NCBI RefSeq assembly: GCF_037975245.1
Contig: NC_092566.1
Span: 18,571,001 to 18,635,000 of the forward strand
Length of the DNA: 64,000 bases
From: Apostichopus japonicus
Taxonomy: Eukaryota > Echinodermata > Holothuroidea > Aspidochirotida > Stichopodidae
Direction of reading: 5' to 3'
Part shown: positions 28,346-41,300 of the stretch, in pieces
Numbering within the stretch: position 1 is the stretch's first letter
Layout of the letters: every line of letters starts with the position of its first letter
Program-made: the position numbers and the translations under genes
Notes under the pieces: generated by a model
What the model was told of the DNA's origin: nothing
Databases searched by the model: none
Seen by the model: the letters and a program-made list of their open reading frames with translations, nothing else

Positions 28346-28470
28346 ATACTAGTTGAGACTAGTGGAACTTTAGTAGTTGTAACTCGGAGTTTCACGCGTT
28401 ACAGCGATCGTCAGACAACAACATATATTCCGCTCTGTCCACTGGACATAGAGCACTCTGCGCCAAGATA
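28342..28470 (-). mobile_element. Penelope-like element, terminal fragment
   Basis: This short segment contains a hammerhead motif like that at the 3' end of the element at 15 kb, again next to a (TA)n tract. No coding part is present, so it is a truncated terminal piece. Its limits are uncertain. Confidence 0.6.
28373..28422 (-). ncRNA. Hammerhead ribozyme (Penelope-type), second copy
   Basis: On the minus strand: stem I GTTGTTGT, core CTGACGA, stem II TCGC-TGTAAC-GCGT, GAA, stem III ACT-CCG-AGT, cleavage base T, return strand ACAACTAC. Stem I pairs at 7 of 8 positions and stem II at its CGC/GCG. Compared with the copy at 15018-15065, stem I is wholly different yet still pairs, and stem II has changed from TGC/GCA to CGC/GCG. 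This compensatory pattern supports a real fold. The strict core bases are intact. Confidence 0.82.
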
Positions 28471-28498
28471 GACGCCAACCAACCAACTCTCTCTCCAC

Positions 28499-28529
<31 letters not shown>

Positions 28530-29400
28530 CATCTTGTGATCTGACCATATTCAGTCACACAGTTCAGTCAATAATATTTACTTGTTTTGACCAGGTTTTG
28601 ACCAGGTTTTGAGAAATTACATGGCTTGTTATGACTCATTCAATGCATGCACAATGCCTACAAAGAACGAAATTTAAGTCGGAGGGATTTCAACCTGAGT
28701 ATAGATGACCATATTTATGAAGATAACCGCTATTACAATTTATAATCTATATATTATGTTCTTATACCATTTAATACCAAAAATAAAGTGATGATGATTC
28801 TAAAAAGTGCCCGAGGAAGGAAACATTAGATAGTGTTATAGGGACACGAGTCGTATATTTTATCTTTATTCTCTTCTTTTATTCGGCTCTTGTAAATACA
28901 ACTTCAAGGATCACAATTAACTAGGTATTTCTGTGTCTTCTTACGCACTTTATAGTGGAGTGGTAAAAAACGGTATCAGAACCCATCTAGGTCTCACTAT
29001 CCCTTCAACGTGCACTTATGTATCTACAACATCACCCAACTAAATGATTTCCCCCTATGGCTATGTCCGTTTGAAAACTACAGATAGAGATAACATATCC
29101 GGTGTGGCAGCGTAGAATATGTGGGTTACCCTGATACATGACTCCCTGCACTCGTGATAAACACGCATTACGTAGCATTATATAAAATATACCGTGTTTC
29201 AATGCAATACCTATGTATAATTACCACCATATATGTTTCCAGTAATCAGTGTTTTTAAATAGCAGTCTTGTGTGTTTAAGAGTTATTAGTTTCTTACCTC
29301 ATTATTGGAAACGTATGCTTTTTAAGGACTCCTCTGGAATATATTAACTGGCTGTTTGCAAACTACAAGTTTTTAACAACAAAAAAGTCGATATGAAGGT
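28471..29400. other. Intergenic, no gene seen
   Basis: It has (CT)n followed by (TA)n at about 28485-28529. No gene or further element recognised. Confidence 0.4.
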
Positions 29401-29401
29401 G

Positions 29402-29872
29402 TCTGTAATGTCCCCTTAAAGGCACAATCATGCATCCCCTCCCTACTGTAAATGTCCCCTTAAAGACACAATCATGCATCCCCTCCCTACTGTAATGTCC
29501 CCTTAAAGACACAATCATGCATCCCCTCCCTACTGTAATGTCCCCTTAAAGACACAATCATGCATCCCCTCCCTACTGTAATGTCCCCTTAAAGACACAA
29601 TCATGCATCCTCTCCCTACTGTAATGTCCCCTTAAAGACACAATCATGCATCCTCTCCCTACTGTAATGTCCCCATAAAGACACAATCATGCATCCCCTC
29701 CCTACTGTAATGTCCCCTTAAAGACACAATCATGCATCCCCTCCCTACTGTAACGTCCCCTTAAAGACACAAACACTGCATCCCCTCCCTACTGTAATGT
29801 CCCCTTAAAGGCACAATCATGCATCCCCTCCCTACTGTAATGGCGCCGTCTCAATAATGCATCCCCTCCCTA
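29402..29872. repeat. 43-bp minisatellite, about ten copies
   Basis: The unit runs TGTCCCCTTAAAGACACAAT then CATGCATCCCCTCCCTACTG and TAA. Copies are very similar, with a few substitutions, and the last ones are degraded, which suggests recent expansion. Confidence 0.93.
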
Positions 29873-32449
29873 ACGTACTTGTTTAAAAGTACTTGTTTGA
29901 GAAAGGTATCAGAAGTATAAGATCATTATTTCGAACCAGGAATTTTTCAAAAAGTGCAACCTAATTGTCTTTAGTCATTGTTCGAAATTCCAGTCAGCTG
30001 GAACTCCGTGCTATCATTATTTGGACTTTGCTCAGCACTACACAAATTACTAAGTATACACAAATTGACTCAGTGGTTTCAAATCGCTTGTGCATTGTTT
30101 CAGATCTATAGTATCGATAAAGAGGGTGAGAGAGAAATAAAGACTAATAATTGAATCCGAAAAGTTCAATCAACTGTAAACTTATGTCGAACGTGATATT
30201 CTTTGAGAGTGTTTATCACGGTAGTTTGCATTTGTTAAACTTTCAGCGAAAATGTGTAATACGTTTGCATGGCAGGTTACCCCCCCCCCCCCCCAATACA
30301 CACACCTACATTATGAATTGAACAGACACATAAAACATGAATGTTACTACATGCGTATCATGGGTTGTATGAGATCCGTTTCGGATAAACAGCCATCCAT
30401 GCATGCACAAAACGTGAACTTTTAAAGGCGGACTAACCAATCATGCACGGCGAGCGTGTTAGCATATGATTATACCGCATTGCATTGGAATTGGAGGCAA
30501 TTATACTCTTCGTAGTACACTACTGGTCGAATATGTACCTTTGATGAGATTAACAACAAAGTTGAACAATCAAATGTAAGAAAGAAAAGCAAACCAAGTA
30601 ATTAAATAAATAAATAAATAAATAACTAAAACAATTGGTATATGTTTATATGAAATGTAACTTTCAGAAGGGAAACATTCGGAAGGGATGGTATGCTTTC
30701 TACCGAGTGATTCCCAGTTCGTTTGACACTCCTCCACTGTCTTTGAAAAGAAACGTTTTCTGTAGTTCGAAGATGGCATGCATACAATGCAGTAATAAAA
30801 GAGCATTGCCGTTCTAGCAGATTTCAGACCAAGCGTCGATCAGAACTGATGATGAAGTTTTATATTGTTGTTCGAGTTACCGGAGAATCTTGGTGACCTA
30901 ATTACAAGAGTAAGTATTACGTAATATGCTAAGCTAAAATAACCAAATACAAATAAGACTATAAGACTAAACTGACAAAGAAAAGCACCAGCGTGGATAA
31001 AATTAGTTAAACTTTGAAAGATTGGGTTAATAAACCACGATACCATTAGGTCAAGATATTCTTATATTAGTTGTAAGGCTTATGGAGTTAATACCAAGAA
31101 AAAGAAGGTTAGGAATATACCGAACGCATGCAACTTCATTGCACGGTCTTACACATGCTTGAACTGATTGGAAACCTTTCAAGGTCTTTAGGATTGAACA
31201 GAATACAGCTGGGTTGGTCTCTCGGAAGGTAAATTATCTTTGTCAAAGAAAATTGGTACATGTTGTACAATAGCAATAACCGTATTATGTTAAGAACCGA
31301 TCTTTCAGAGGTTATTACTTTACTGCACACTGTTCATAGCTACATATACACTCAGTGAGGAGGCTCTACTCGCCTAAATGTAAGCAAGCTAATTATAATG
31401 TAATCAGTTTGTACCAACGCCAAGAGCAATCCTTATTTATATTCAAATTAGGCCATAATCATATTGTTTCCTTTTATGACAAGATTATTTTAGAACTTTG
31501 ATAGTATAGGATATTACAAAGCACCAATACTTGTTGGACTCGTGATTTTGCAGTGTATTGGACTCACTGATTAAGGACATCTATTCTTTTTGTGAATGAC
31601 TCGGAGTAGGTTGACTTTCAGGACTTTAGGACTCTAATATCGAGATCAACAAAAGTCCAGTAAAGTTGATCCGTTTGTAGGATCAAATTTACGTCACCTG
31701 AATAACTGATCCTACAATTTACGTCGCCTGAATAACTCATCATATGTAAAATGTGCACAAGAGCGATTTGAATTTTCATCTGAAAAATCACATTTTAAAT
31801 ATTACTTCTTAATTATTTCTAATTATCGCTGAGAAAGGCTTTATCAGAACATTGCTTAAACACTGAAATAGCCAGCATTCAATTTGGCAATAGTATCACT
31901 AGAGCTGGACTCGGTTACTAGGACTCGGCTTTGGACATTCGGGTACCACGACTCGGACTCAAACATAACCAAACACTGTTGAACCGGTCGCTTTACAACT
32001 TTCTACTTATTTGGATATACTTCCGTGTGTTGAGAAACATTGATTTATCATCTACGCATTAAGAGGTTAATTCATTTATATGTTACTGCCATGATAGGGT
32101 TGTCATGAACACTCATCTGTGTACAGATGTATGTTACGGTTGAGATAAAAACAGCATTGTTTCAGTCTTATCTTAAAAACAATAAAGTAACGTGTTCAGT
32201 CTAAAATAGAATTAAAGCCAAAACTGTTTTCTCTGGATTCAGGTCAAAATTACAAGCTCGATTACAAAATATTTCTGAATTATCTTAAGACTTACAAAAG
32301 GTTCAGCTGATAACGACCTCCAGTAGGTACTTCCTCACCCGTCTCTTCTACCCTACCAACCCCGTCCCTCTACTCCTTCCTCTTAGTATTAAAGGATGTC
32401 CAAGCTCCAAAGTTTCCTTCCATATTTTTCCATCATTCAGATTAAAGTC
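29873..32449. other. Intergenic, no gene seen
   Basis: It contains poly(C) near 30280, an (AAAT)n run near 30605, and a 33-bp duplication at about 31675-31740 (ATTTACGTC(A/G)CCTGAATAACT). A non-coding exon of sulfotransferase-like copy 3 could lie here but cannot be placed. Confidence 0.4.
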
Positions 32450-33325
32450 ATGGCCTCAAGCGAATATTCCCAGAGCGAAGACCAAGTTCGAGTTGTTTTA
32501 TGGGCGCCACCAAGATCTCTGTCTACTGCGTTTGAACGTTGCATCAGCACACTCTATAAAAAGCACTCGATCCATATTTATCATGAGCCATTTACAACTG
32601 CTTTTCATTTAGGTCCAGAACGCCAAACCATGAGGAGGCAGGGACTTTTGTATAAACTGGTCGCAACTGATCCTAAATATTCATATAAGTGGGTAAAGGA
32701 ACAACTCGAAGCACCATTTGAGGGCAAACAAGTCGTATTTTTTAAGGATCTTGGCTATTCCTTAGACGGCCATTTCGAGTATTTACCTGAAGGATACAAA
32801 CATACTTTCTTAATCAGGAGCCCTAAACTTGTTCTAACCTCTATGAACAACTTATTATTGAAGTACCCAACGAAAGTTTTCGGTTTGAAATTAGGTGATA
32901 TTTTACCTAAAGGATGGGTTTATAAGGAAATGTACTATTTGTACAAACACCTAACTGATACTTTAGGGCTTGACGTCACAGTGATCGATGCCGAGGATTT
33001 AATAGAGCGACCAGAGGAGATGTTGGCGCTTTACTGTGAGACGACAGGCATTCCGTATGAAGAGGGCATGATCACATGGAGACCGTGTACAGAGGATATG
33101 CACGACTGGAAATACTCAAAAAGACTAATGAAACTGAACCGCATCGTAGGCCAGTACGACAGAGCTTTAAGTTCAGACGCACTTGGCAAACCAAGTCCTC
33201 GGGTTATTGACATATCAAAGTACCCGGATGATTGTCAGGAAGCTATTACAGTCTCTGAGCCATATTATCAAAAACTGTATGAAGAACGGCTTAGATTACC
33301 AACCTTACACGGCACCGTGAAATAA
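32450..33325 (+). CDS. P-loop sulfotransferase-like protein, copy 3
   Basis: A 291-residue paralogue with the same P-loop (WAPPRSLSTAFERC), YHEPF, GPERQ and FLIRSPKLVLTSM motifs, and the conserved C-terminal stretch EDMHDWKYSKRLMKLNRIVGQYD. The frame is open from 32396, but the acceptor CATCATTCAG ends nine bases before ATGGCC at 32450, exactly as in copy 1, so I start there. It is clearly more diverged from copies 1 and 2 at DNA level than they are from each other in their shared blocks, and does not take part in the mosaic pattern. An AATAAA overlaps the stop codon region (33321). Substrate unknown. Confidence 0.85.
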   Translation: MASSEYSQSEDQVRVVLWAPPRSLSTAFERCISTLYKKHSIHIYHEPFTTAFHLGPERQTMRRQGLLYKLVATDPKYSYKWVKEQLEAPFEGKQVVFFKDLGYSLDGHFEYLPEGYKHTFLIRSPKLVLTSMNNLLLKYPTKVFGLKLGDILPKGWVYKEMYYLYKHLTDTLGLDVTVIDAEDLIERPEEMLALYCETTGIPYEEGMITWRPCTEDMHDWKYSKRLMKLNRIVGQYDRALSSDALGKPSPRVIDISKYPDDCQEAITVSEPYYQKLYEERLRLPTLHGTVK

Positions 33326-36300
33326 AAGATGTGTTTTATCCAACAGTTATGGTACAGAAAATGCCGGCTGTTCGATAGCCTATACGAACCATTCCGAAGC
33401 AGAGACCAGCCCGAGAACCTGCACGTTTATATCAGTGGCAGACCACCACATCATAATGAGAATACCACCGTTCGTCCCATGCATCAGTATAGCGATGGTC
33501 GATATTGACATGATATTGGTCTGTATGACCAGTGGAACGACTTCGTGGATGTATGAAGGACTTGCAACGACCACATACAGTTTACTGATGGGATTCAACA
33601 ATAATGACGTTATTTATATTGCCCCAATAGTTAAAAGTAATTCACCGGGCCACACGGAACCTTTCAATAGTAGCAGATCATTGTCTAGCACATAAGCAGT
33701 AGTGGCACAAAACTGAGGTGCGTTAAAAACATTTACTGGAAGTAAACTATGTTCTCGATCAGCTGGGCCAATGTAAGGGTGAACTTTACATTCTAATCCT
33801 TATTAATTAGTCTATAAGAAGCAAACAAAAATAAACACATTGATCAACAAATAACTAATGAGAACTAATCCTTTAAACAACCTCTGATTTATTGAATTGA
33901 TAGAACTCAATCAAACTGGTTAACGGGTAAATAAGAGCGTATTCTTTCCTATAAGAAATAGAAAGGACTTCTCATTAACCAGATTCCTTTTCTTTTTTTG
34001 GACAGAAAATGATATCTTAGGCTTATATAAGAACCGTACCGTGGTAGTGAGGATCTCTTAATTAGTCTGAATTACCCATGAGCCACATACGGAAAAGTGT
34101 GTTCGTTTATGCTGGTAGGGTAGGTGGGGACAATTATCCATTTGCAAGGTATTGATCCATTTATTTATAATTCATTCATCTTGATAAATTATTTCCAATG
34201 TGTTTGTTTCAGCAAACTACACAAACGATGTCATGAAGGTAACGGACACTATTTGTAGTATTCCTTGAATGTTTCTTGAAAATTACTTATTGAATTAATC
34301 CTTAAAGCTAACAAAGTTTTCACTCTGTTTTTTCTTGATTAGTTTATTTGATAACGAAATTTGACAAATATTATTTGTTATTCATAATCCTTTCGATATT
34401 ATAACCCCCAACCCAACCCTCCCCACCCCCCCAAAAAAATAAAGCCCCATTTACCCAACTTAGTATATTTAAAAGCACAATCTCAGCTAGGAAATTTTTA
34501 GAGGCAGATTAAAATCTCGGAAATCGGATACCTTCGCGGTAACGGTACCCATTTGCGTATGCTGTTTATAGCTAAGGATGAGAATGCCATATTAAAGAAA
34601 TGAATATGTTGCCGCTGTGAGAAGAGGGCAGCATTGTTTTTATTTTCTAATCGGGGAATACGTTGGGACAAGATTTTTTATTTTAGCAATTTCCTAGCTG
34701 AGAGTGTGCCTTTAACATTTCCCGTAAATATGCCAAGCATTTATATGCGGTTAGCGGCCTGATTTGGTAATTGTCCACATAAATGGACCAATCGTTGTCC
34801 TGTTTTGGACCGTTTTCGGTGACTCGTTCACTGAAGAATATTTCACACTGTGATAAAATCTGTAAATAGCCACCATAAGATTTGTGTAATTAAACAAAGC
34901 CCGGGAAATAGGATAATGAATTTCTCTCTCTCAATAGAGGATAATATTTTGCCAAATTTGTCATAAAAAGTGTCATATTCATAATATGTGCACATGGCAT
35001 TACAAAATAATCGTTCCCTAAAACACAAACACTTTCAAAGAGAAAAGGGAAGCACAGGAAATATTTCAAACGCAAATGTCAACCGAAATTGCACTCCTAC
35101 CCCTCCAAGAACCTCCACAAAAATACCCGTACCACAGGGAAGAAGTAATGGCAAGGAAACGCAGAACATCTAGAAATGAATGTTATAGAATCTGCACGTT
35201 AGGGTTAGCGACTGTTTGAAAATAATAATATGTTATAACATGAAGGTAAAACTATATATTTTACCTCAAAGGTTATAAATAGAAGGAAATGTACTCCACT
35301 ATAAGTTGCGAGTTACGATAATTGCTGAAGTGGGTGTCTTAACTGTGAAAGAGAATTTATGTTGGGGTGGGCGTGGGGGTGGGGGTTGGTACCCTTAATT
35401 GAGAGGCTAAAGCGAATGATGTTGAACTTAAGTACATAAACTCCATTGAGCGTTTATAACCATCCATAATTCTGGAAATACCGGATGATGTTTGCGTATT
35501 CTGTAATGGGCGGCGCCCTTCACCACTATGAAAAGACGAACATGATCCTTATAATAAAGTGGAAGTTACCGCGATGTCTTTATTACTATGTAGTGAAGGA
35601 AACGACGATTAATATAATATAACTGATATAATGACCACTGAGTGTGATCTGTGATACAGCTTCTTAAGTTCGGGCGATGTACGAAACTTCTGGTATATTG
35701 CGATCGTTCTAGAGTACTAGTATGATTCTCAAAATTATTCAAAAATGGACCGGTAAACTGTTTGTTTATTGTCGCTGTCTAATAATATGTATGAAAAATA
35801 AAGAGACCTCTTTATCCGTTTGGTGATTTCGCAGAATAGGCCTACATGAATGCTTAGTGTTCCGATCACAACTTTCTATACACCACATGTACTACACTCT
35901 ACAAAGGTTTCTTTAGACGGTGTATAGCTGGTGTAGAGAAAAAGTTAGCGCCATAGCTTTTGTTACTGAGGCAAAAACTAATGTTTTCTATATAGTGAGG
36001 TAACGCATCCACCCTCATCACCATTGTACCAACACCTCTAGGGGAAAGGGTCACGTGACGTAAAGTATTGCGTTGTCTTTCTTTTTTTCTTCAAATGAAA
36101 CAAATTTTGAGTTTTAGCTTACACACTGAGCCTACTGTAATCCAATCTGCTAGATTTGACATGCATATACGTGAACTTGTTCACTGAACATCACAAGCAA
36201 CATAAAGACATGTCATTAATGATCAAATCTAAAGATAAAGACGATTTGATCAGGACTAACATTTCTGAGTAAACTTCTCTTGAGCATTAAGAACAAAAAC

Positions 36301-36543
36301 AACAAAAAAATAATATGGATCACATCAATATCTGGTTGGTAGCCTCACATGAAATTATATTATTGCAGTTGGTTACGTATGCACGAAAGGACAACATGCT
36401 ATTAAACAAGATTTAGCCTATAGCTTCAGCATAATCGTAGTTCCTGTATTTGGTTACATTTAGTTACACTCTATAGTTATTAATTGCAGTAAGTTAATTT
36501 CCACAATGCATTATTCAGTTCAGTCTGAGTTCAGGCTGCTCTT
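33326..36543. other. Intergenic, no gene seen
   Basis: AT-rich sequence. The plus-strand ORF at 33435-33695 just after copy 3 has no homology that I recognise. No repeats of note. Confidence 0.4.
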
Positions 36544-38295
36544 CTATTCAGTTGTATGGTGCATTAAATTCTGACTAGCGCTCATATTCATAGCTTCCAT
36601 TATTTTAAGTTCATAAATAATCATTAGAAGATCTTGCGGGCTTAATTGGTTTAAGAGGGAGTATACGTAATTTGTATAGGCATATGGATTGTCAGGTATC
36701 ACAAAAGGAGGCGTCATTGATGTCATTGATGGTGGCGCTGTGACAAACGCGGAATATTCTTGTTGTGTGAATGGATGAAGTGCAGGGTTACAAGGAGGCA
36801 ATGCAGATACACATAATATTGCTGGGTCATCTAGTTTAGGACCGGTTTGGTCAGCATTGGTCTCGATTGTCCCACTGGATGAGACAGAAATAGCGTCGGG
36901 CTTACAGTCAGCGTTAGCTGGTGTTATAATTGTTGCATTATCACAGACTGTATGATAGTCGATGCTGGAACCAATCGCAGAGTCTGCTTGCCGGGTTTTC
37001 GTTTCAACATCCGATTCTTTTGGTTTCATACCAACTGTGGCGGAAGACGATGGCGCTCCCTTTGCAGGTTGTTGCAGAGCTGGTGATATTTGAACTTTAT
37101 GTTTGGCTTGTTTCTGGGATGGTTTGGTCACTATGGGTGAAACTTTTCCAACAGGGGTGTCTGGGTGATTGAAGAGTTGATTAGTCCCTTTGTGACACGT
37201 GATCTGTGGACGTCTTTTACAAACATCAGCGTATGTCGTCGGTTTGTTATTATTTTGATTGGTGGACACATGTACACAAGCTGGAATTGGTCTAAATGGT
37301 GGGGGCGTAGTCTCCTTTTCTTGACAATGATTTTCTGCCGATGGTCCTGTATCAGTTCTTCCAGACGACCTCCCATCACCATGTTCTCCTTTCTTATTAG
37401 TCGGAGCATTATGCTTCGGTTGTCGTTTCTTCTGTTGTGTTTTTCTATTAGTGTTGCGATTTGATGTATACTGGCGATTGTAAGAATGTTGTGCACGACA
37501 CGTTGGGATTTTTTTAGTACCCCTGGGAAGTCTATCTTTCAACTCCTTCTTTTCACTTGTCCCTTGTTTTACATCTCTGATCCTTCCAAAGATCAACAAG
37601 TCTTCCCTCTCTGATCTTAGTTCTTGCTCCGTTTTACCTTTCGCCAGTGTGTCGTCTTCCGATATTTTTAAAACTTCGTCAGATTTATTCGCCACAGAAA
37701 TAACATCATCCGTGATAGCCCAAATGTCCTCAACTTCGTCTTCACTCGCACAATCTCGCTTGGTTGGTAATTTTCTGTCATCTTCATCGCTGCTAGATTT
37801 AGATGATGACGAGGATGACGCTTTCCTCAGCTTTCGTGAATCATCCCTTCCCTGCTTTTCGCCCTCTCTCCCCTGACCCTCGGGACCAGGTCCCTCCTCG
37901 TCATCAGATCCATGAGGTCTGCCTTGAGATTTATCGGTTCCATCTCCGTCAGAATCGTCACTGCGAAAGCTCTGACATCCGTTGTATTCATCGTCATCCG
38001 AGGAGCTGACGTCATCATCGCTCTCGTCAGATAGATTCAGTCGTAATACTTTCCTGTTGTCTTTCTTTAATTTGACATTTGACCTGTCGTAGTCCTCCTC
38101 GTCATCTAAAGTTGGCTGGTTAATCGGCTTCCAGTCATCATATTTAGACTTTCGATAGTACCCTGGAGATGTCAAACTTCCAACACACGTGACAGGAATT
38201 ATTTCCGTTGTTGGATCGGGCGTTCTCTGCGCTCTTGGTATAGGAGAGGCTGAAAGGGGATTACATAAGCTTCCATATCGTTGTGTAGTTTGCAT
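36544..38295 (-). CDS. Unrecognised disordered protein, large terminal exon
   Basis: About 583 residues from the first ATG inside the exon. A good splice acceptor (GCTTTTCAG) ends at 38298, two bases before that ATG, so the frame further upstream (to 38331) is intron; the true start may be here or in an earlier exon. After a Pro-rich start come an acidic and Ser-rich region (DESDDDVSSSDDDEYNG, then SSSSSSKSSSDEDD), a strongly basic Gln/Asn/Lys-rich stretch (NRKTQQKKRQPKHN) that could be a nuclear signal, a Pro/Thr-rich middle with TTYADVCKRRPQ, and a C-terminal segment that looks helical and hydrophobic (SPQDLLMIIYELKIMEAM). No known domain was recognised. Codons look normal and the long ORF would not arise by chance, so I treat it as a real host gene. 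Confidence 0.68.
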   Translation of the reverse strand: MQTTQRYGSLCNPLSASPIPRAQRTPDPTTEIIPVTCVGSLTSPGYYRKSKYDDWKPINQPTLDDEEDYDRSNVKLKKDNRKVLRLNLSDESDDDVSSSDDDEYNGCQSFRSDDSDGDGTDKSQGRPHGSDDEEGPGPEGQGREGEKQGRDDSRKLRKASSSSSSKSSSDEDDRKLPTKRDCASEDEVEDIWAITDDVISVANKSDEVLKISEDDTLAKGKTEQELRSEREDLLIFGRIRDVKQGTSEKKELKDRLPRGTKKIPTCRAQHSYNRQYTSNRNTNRKTQQKKRQPKHNAPTNKKGEHGDGRSSGRTDTGPSAENHCQEKETTPPPFRPIPACVHVSTNQNNNKPTTYADVCKRRPQITCHKGTNQLFNHPDTPVGKVSPIVTKPSQKQAKHKVQISPALQQPAKGAPSSSATVGMKPKESDVETKTRQADSAIGSSIDYHTVCDNATIITPANADCKPDAISVSSSGTIETNADQTGPKLDDPAILCVSALPPCNPALHPFTQQEYSAFVTAPPSMTSMTPPFVIPDNPYAYTNYVYSLLNQLSPQDLLMIIYELKIMEAMNMSASQNLMHHTTE

Positions 38296-38339
38296 ATCTG
38301 AAAAGCAATAAAGAGCATCCATAGCAATCAAATAATCAA

Positions 38340-41300
38340 TATACTAGCTTCCAAGATTATGTCAATTCTTCACTGACAGCATTAATGAATCATGCGTGTG
38401 TGCGTGAATAAACACTGGTTGTGCTAGATAGAATGAGTAGTGAACAGCTAAAGAAAACTTACGCTATAAATGAGCAAGTATACAATACACAAAGATACAA
38501 TTAATCGAGATAGCAGTGCAGTGACAGAAGCAGCACATCCCGGAACAGAGGGGCAGAATAGAGGGCGGTATTTTACTTTAAAGTGAATCATGTGTGGTTA
38601 TATGGTTACAATGAATGAGAGGGGGGGGGGGGGGGTGTAAAGAGGCAGTATTAGCCAACTAACTTGTAATTGTGACGATTACCAGATGTCTCTGTTGTGG
38701 CAAGTTAATGTGATCTCTTTTATATAGAAATATTTCACTATACTGTGGGACCTTCCGTGAGATGAGTCATCTAAAGGTTCTGTTGCCCATGCATGTAACA
38801 TATAAGGGATTTGACATATTGAATTGACTGCTCGTCTAAGAGAGACAAAGCCAGCTAAACTGGAAACTGAACATATTAATTGTTATTTTTAGAATTGTTT
38901 CAATTTAGTTTTCTTTATACAATCATCTATAACGCTTTGACAGAGAATAACCACCCCCTGGCCACCCCACCGGCCTAACAAAATTACCCCACCCCTGGCC
39001 ACCCCACCCCCCCCCCCCCCATCGGCCTAACAAAATCATTGGCAAACTATAGTTTAATTCCAATAACATCTTAAGTTCTGTTCTTTTGGGAGAAATGCCA
39101 GCTAGAAAATATTACCATTTATTCCAAGAGTCATTTCAGGTTTAATGGGAAATTATATTTGACATCTACTATTTATACTTATACACCTATCCACTTGGGT
39201 TTACTTCCAGAGGGTAATACCTTTAGCCTTGATTAGCAATATTCATGTTCGAGGAGAACTGAATCATGCCTCACTCAGCTATGACATATAACGAATAACA
39301 ATTTACACAAAAGTTTTATTATTCAAGTTCATTGGTTTGGAACAAGTATTTTTTAACTTCGTTAAAAACACTAAACAATGACCATATGTAAAGAGTCAGT
39401 AAGGAACATTTTGAGGAGTATATTCATCCTAAAAGTCAGACCTGTTTTGACTACATGAAAAATGCATTCTTCACTCCATGAAAAAAAGCAACATCTAACA
39501 GTGATATAAACCTATACCTTTACTGATAACTTAAATTAATCCTAATTTAGCATGATGACTGCATGGGCAATTTTGCATGAAAATGCAATACTTATGCCAA
39601 ACCAATGCATACCAGACCAAAAAAACAAATGATAAACTTTTACCGAAAGTCGCTCATGTCATGTTGAAAATGGCTTTTGTTTTAACATTTCATGGTTAAT
39701 TCTCTATCAAACATACAGGGACAAGATGTAGAATCCATCCATGCATATGGGAAGCTTAATTGCAATAGCTGCTGCACAAATTCGATTTTCTCTCAAATTA
39801 CTGTAAAAACAGTATTCTTAATAAATTATTTTGTGCCTCTACCAGATAAAGTAGTAAGCCCCTGACTGCTGACTGACAAAAATACACATTCAAATTGTGC
39901 TTTCAGGGATCACATCAAATGAAATGCACCGGCAAACTGGGGCAACCATGATGGGGTGATAATAACTTGGGAAACATAAACAGACTACAAGCTAACATTA
40001 GGTACATAAAATCATACCACACTGCTCTCCCACATCATAAATGGTATACTTTTCTTTATACATACTGTATGGGATGATTTAAGTTTGGGGGAGAACATAT
40101 TCTTGTGAAATCTTGCCCAAATTCCAAACACACACCAAGATGATCAGAACATTACCATGAATGTTAATGTATTGAAATAACAAGTAGGAGGGGGAAGGGG
40201 GCTGGACCAAATTTCATATTGGTGCATTGCCAGTGATGGGTGGTGGCAAGCTTTTAACCAGAAATTGCTGTATTGTGCAAACCTTTAAGTCATGTGGGAT
40301 CCATAGGCCTGTGGTAGGGCCATCTGCTGGCAGAGTCAAGGGGATAAAACATTTGAGCGGCAGTTCTCCAATATTTACCTCAGACTTATCCAAAGTGATG
40401 TGGTGTTCAAAAAAACAATATGCTTTGGTATTTTCAGGATAGAAATTTACAAGTAAAGACTGCCTATATGAAGTAACTGTATAGATATAGTAGAGCGTGT
40501 AGAGAATAAAATGTCACCAAAATTCTGACCATTTTGTTTCTAAGGCATGTGTACCAATAATGTATAACCCTTTCCCCGCTCCTTACCACCCCCTTTGTAA
40601 CCCCTCACCACCCCTTTCTTACCCCTTACCACCCCTTTTCTAACCCATCACCACCCTTTTCCCCGCCCCTTACCACCCCTTTCCCGCCCCTAAGAACCCC
40701 CTTTCCCCGCCCCTCACCACCCCTTTCCCCACCCCTTACCGTACCCATTTCTCAATATAGATCAGATACGACATTCTCATAGATATTCCTATCATCCAAT
40801 CAAGTATATTTATCAAGTTAAATGTTAAAGAACGAGTGGTTCAGTATTTTCATAATAGATTTTCAAATTTGGTTGCCTTTTTCATGATGGGATAGCGAAA
40901 ATCTACATCTAAGGTGTAATGTTGTGAATGCAACTTCTGACCTATTAATTCTATAAACCTTGTTGTTTTCAATTTTATTTTAAATATGAAGTAATATTTA
41001 ATTCTTCATTTAAATAAACGGGGAGTGTTGATTGATAAAATCCAGTACAGACCTTATGCCCCTTTCCCCCCATTTTTCCATAGCTAATTCTCTCTTTCCG
41101 GTAGGTTGGGTTCGCCAGGTCAGCAGCCTCCCACTATTAATTTAAATAATATAGCTTCCATGCTGAATATTTTGCTTTGTCTGCATACCAATATTTAATA
41201 AATAATAAATTCTAATTGTCTGTTTTTGTTGTTAAAAAAATGCTAACCTGCAGGGAGCTCTGGGAAAACTACCACACCTACGTGTGTATGTGTGATGGTT

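Noticed and set aside
29402-29872. CRISPR-like array
   Set aside because: Units are contiguous 43-bp repeats with no spacers; this is a eukaryotic minisatellite.
33435-33695. Plus-strand ORF after sulfotransferase-like copy 3
   Set aside because: No similarity to the family and no other support; probably 3' flank.
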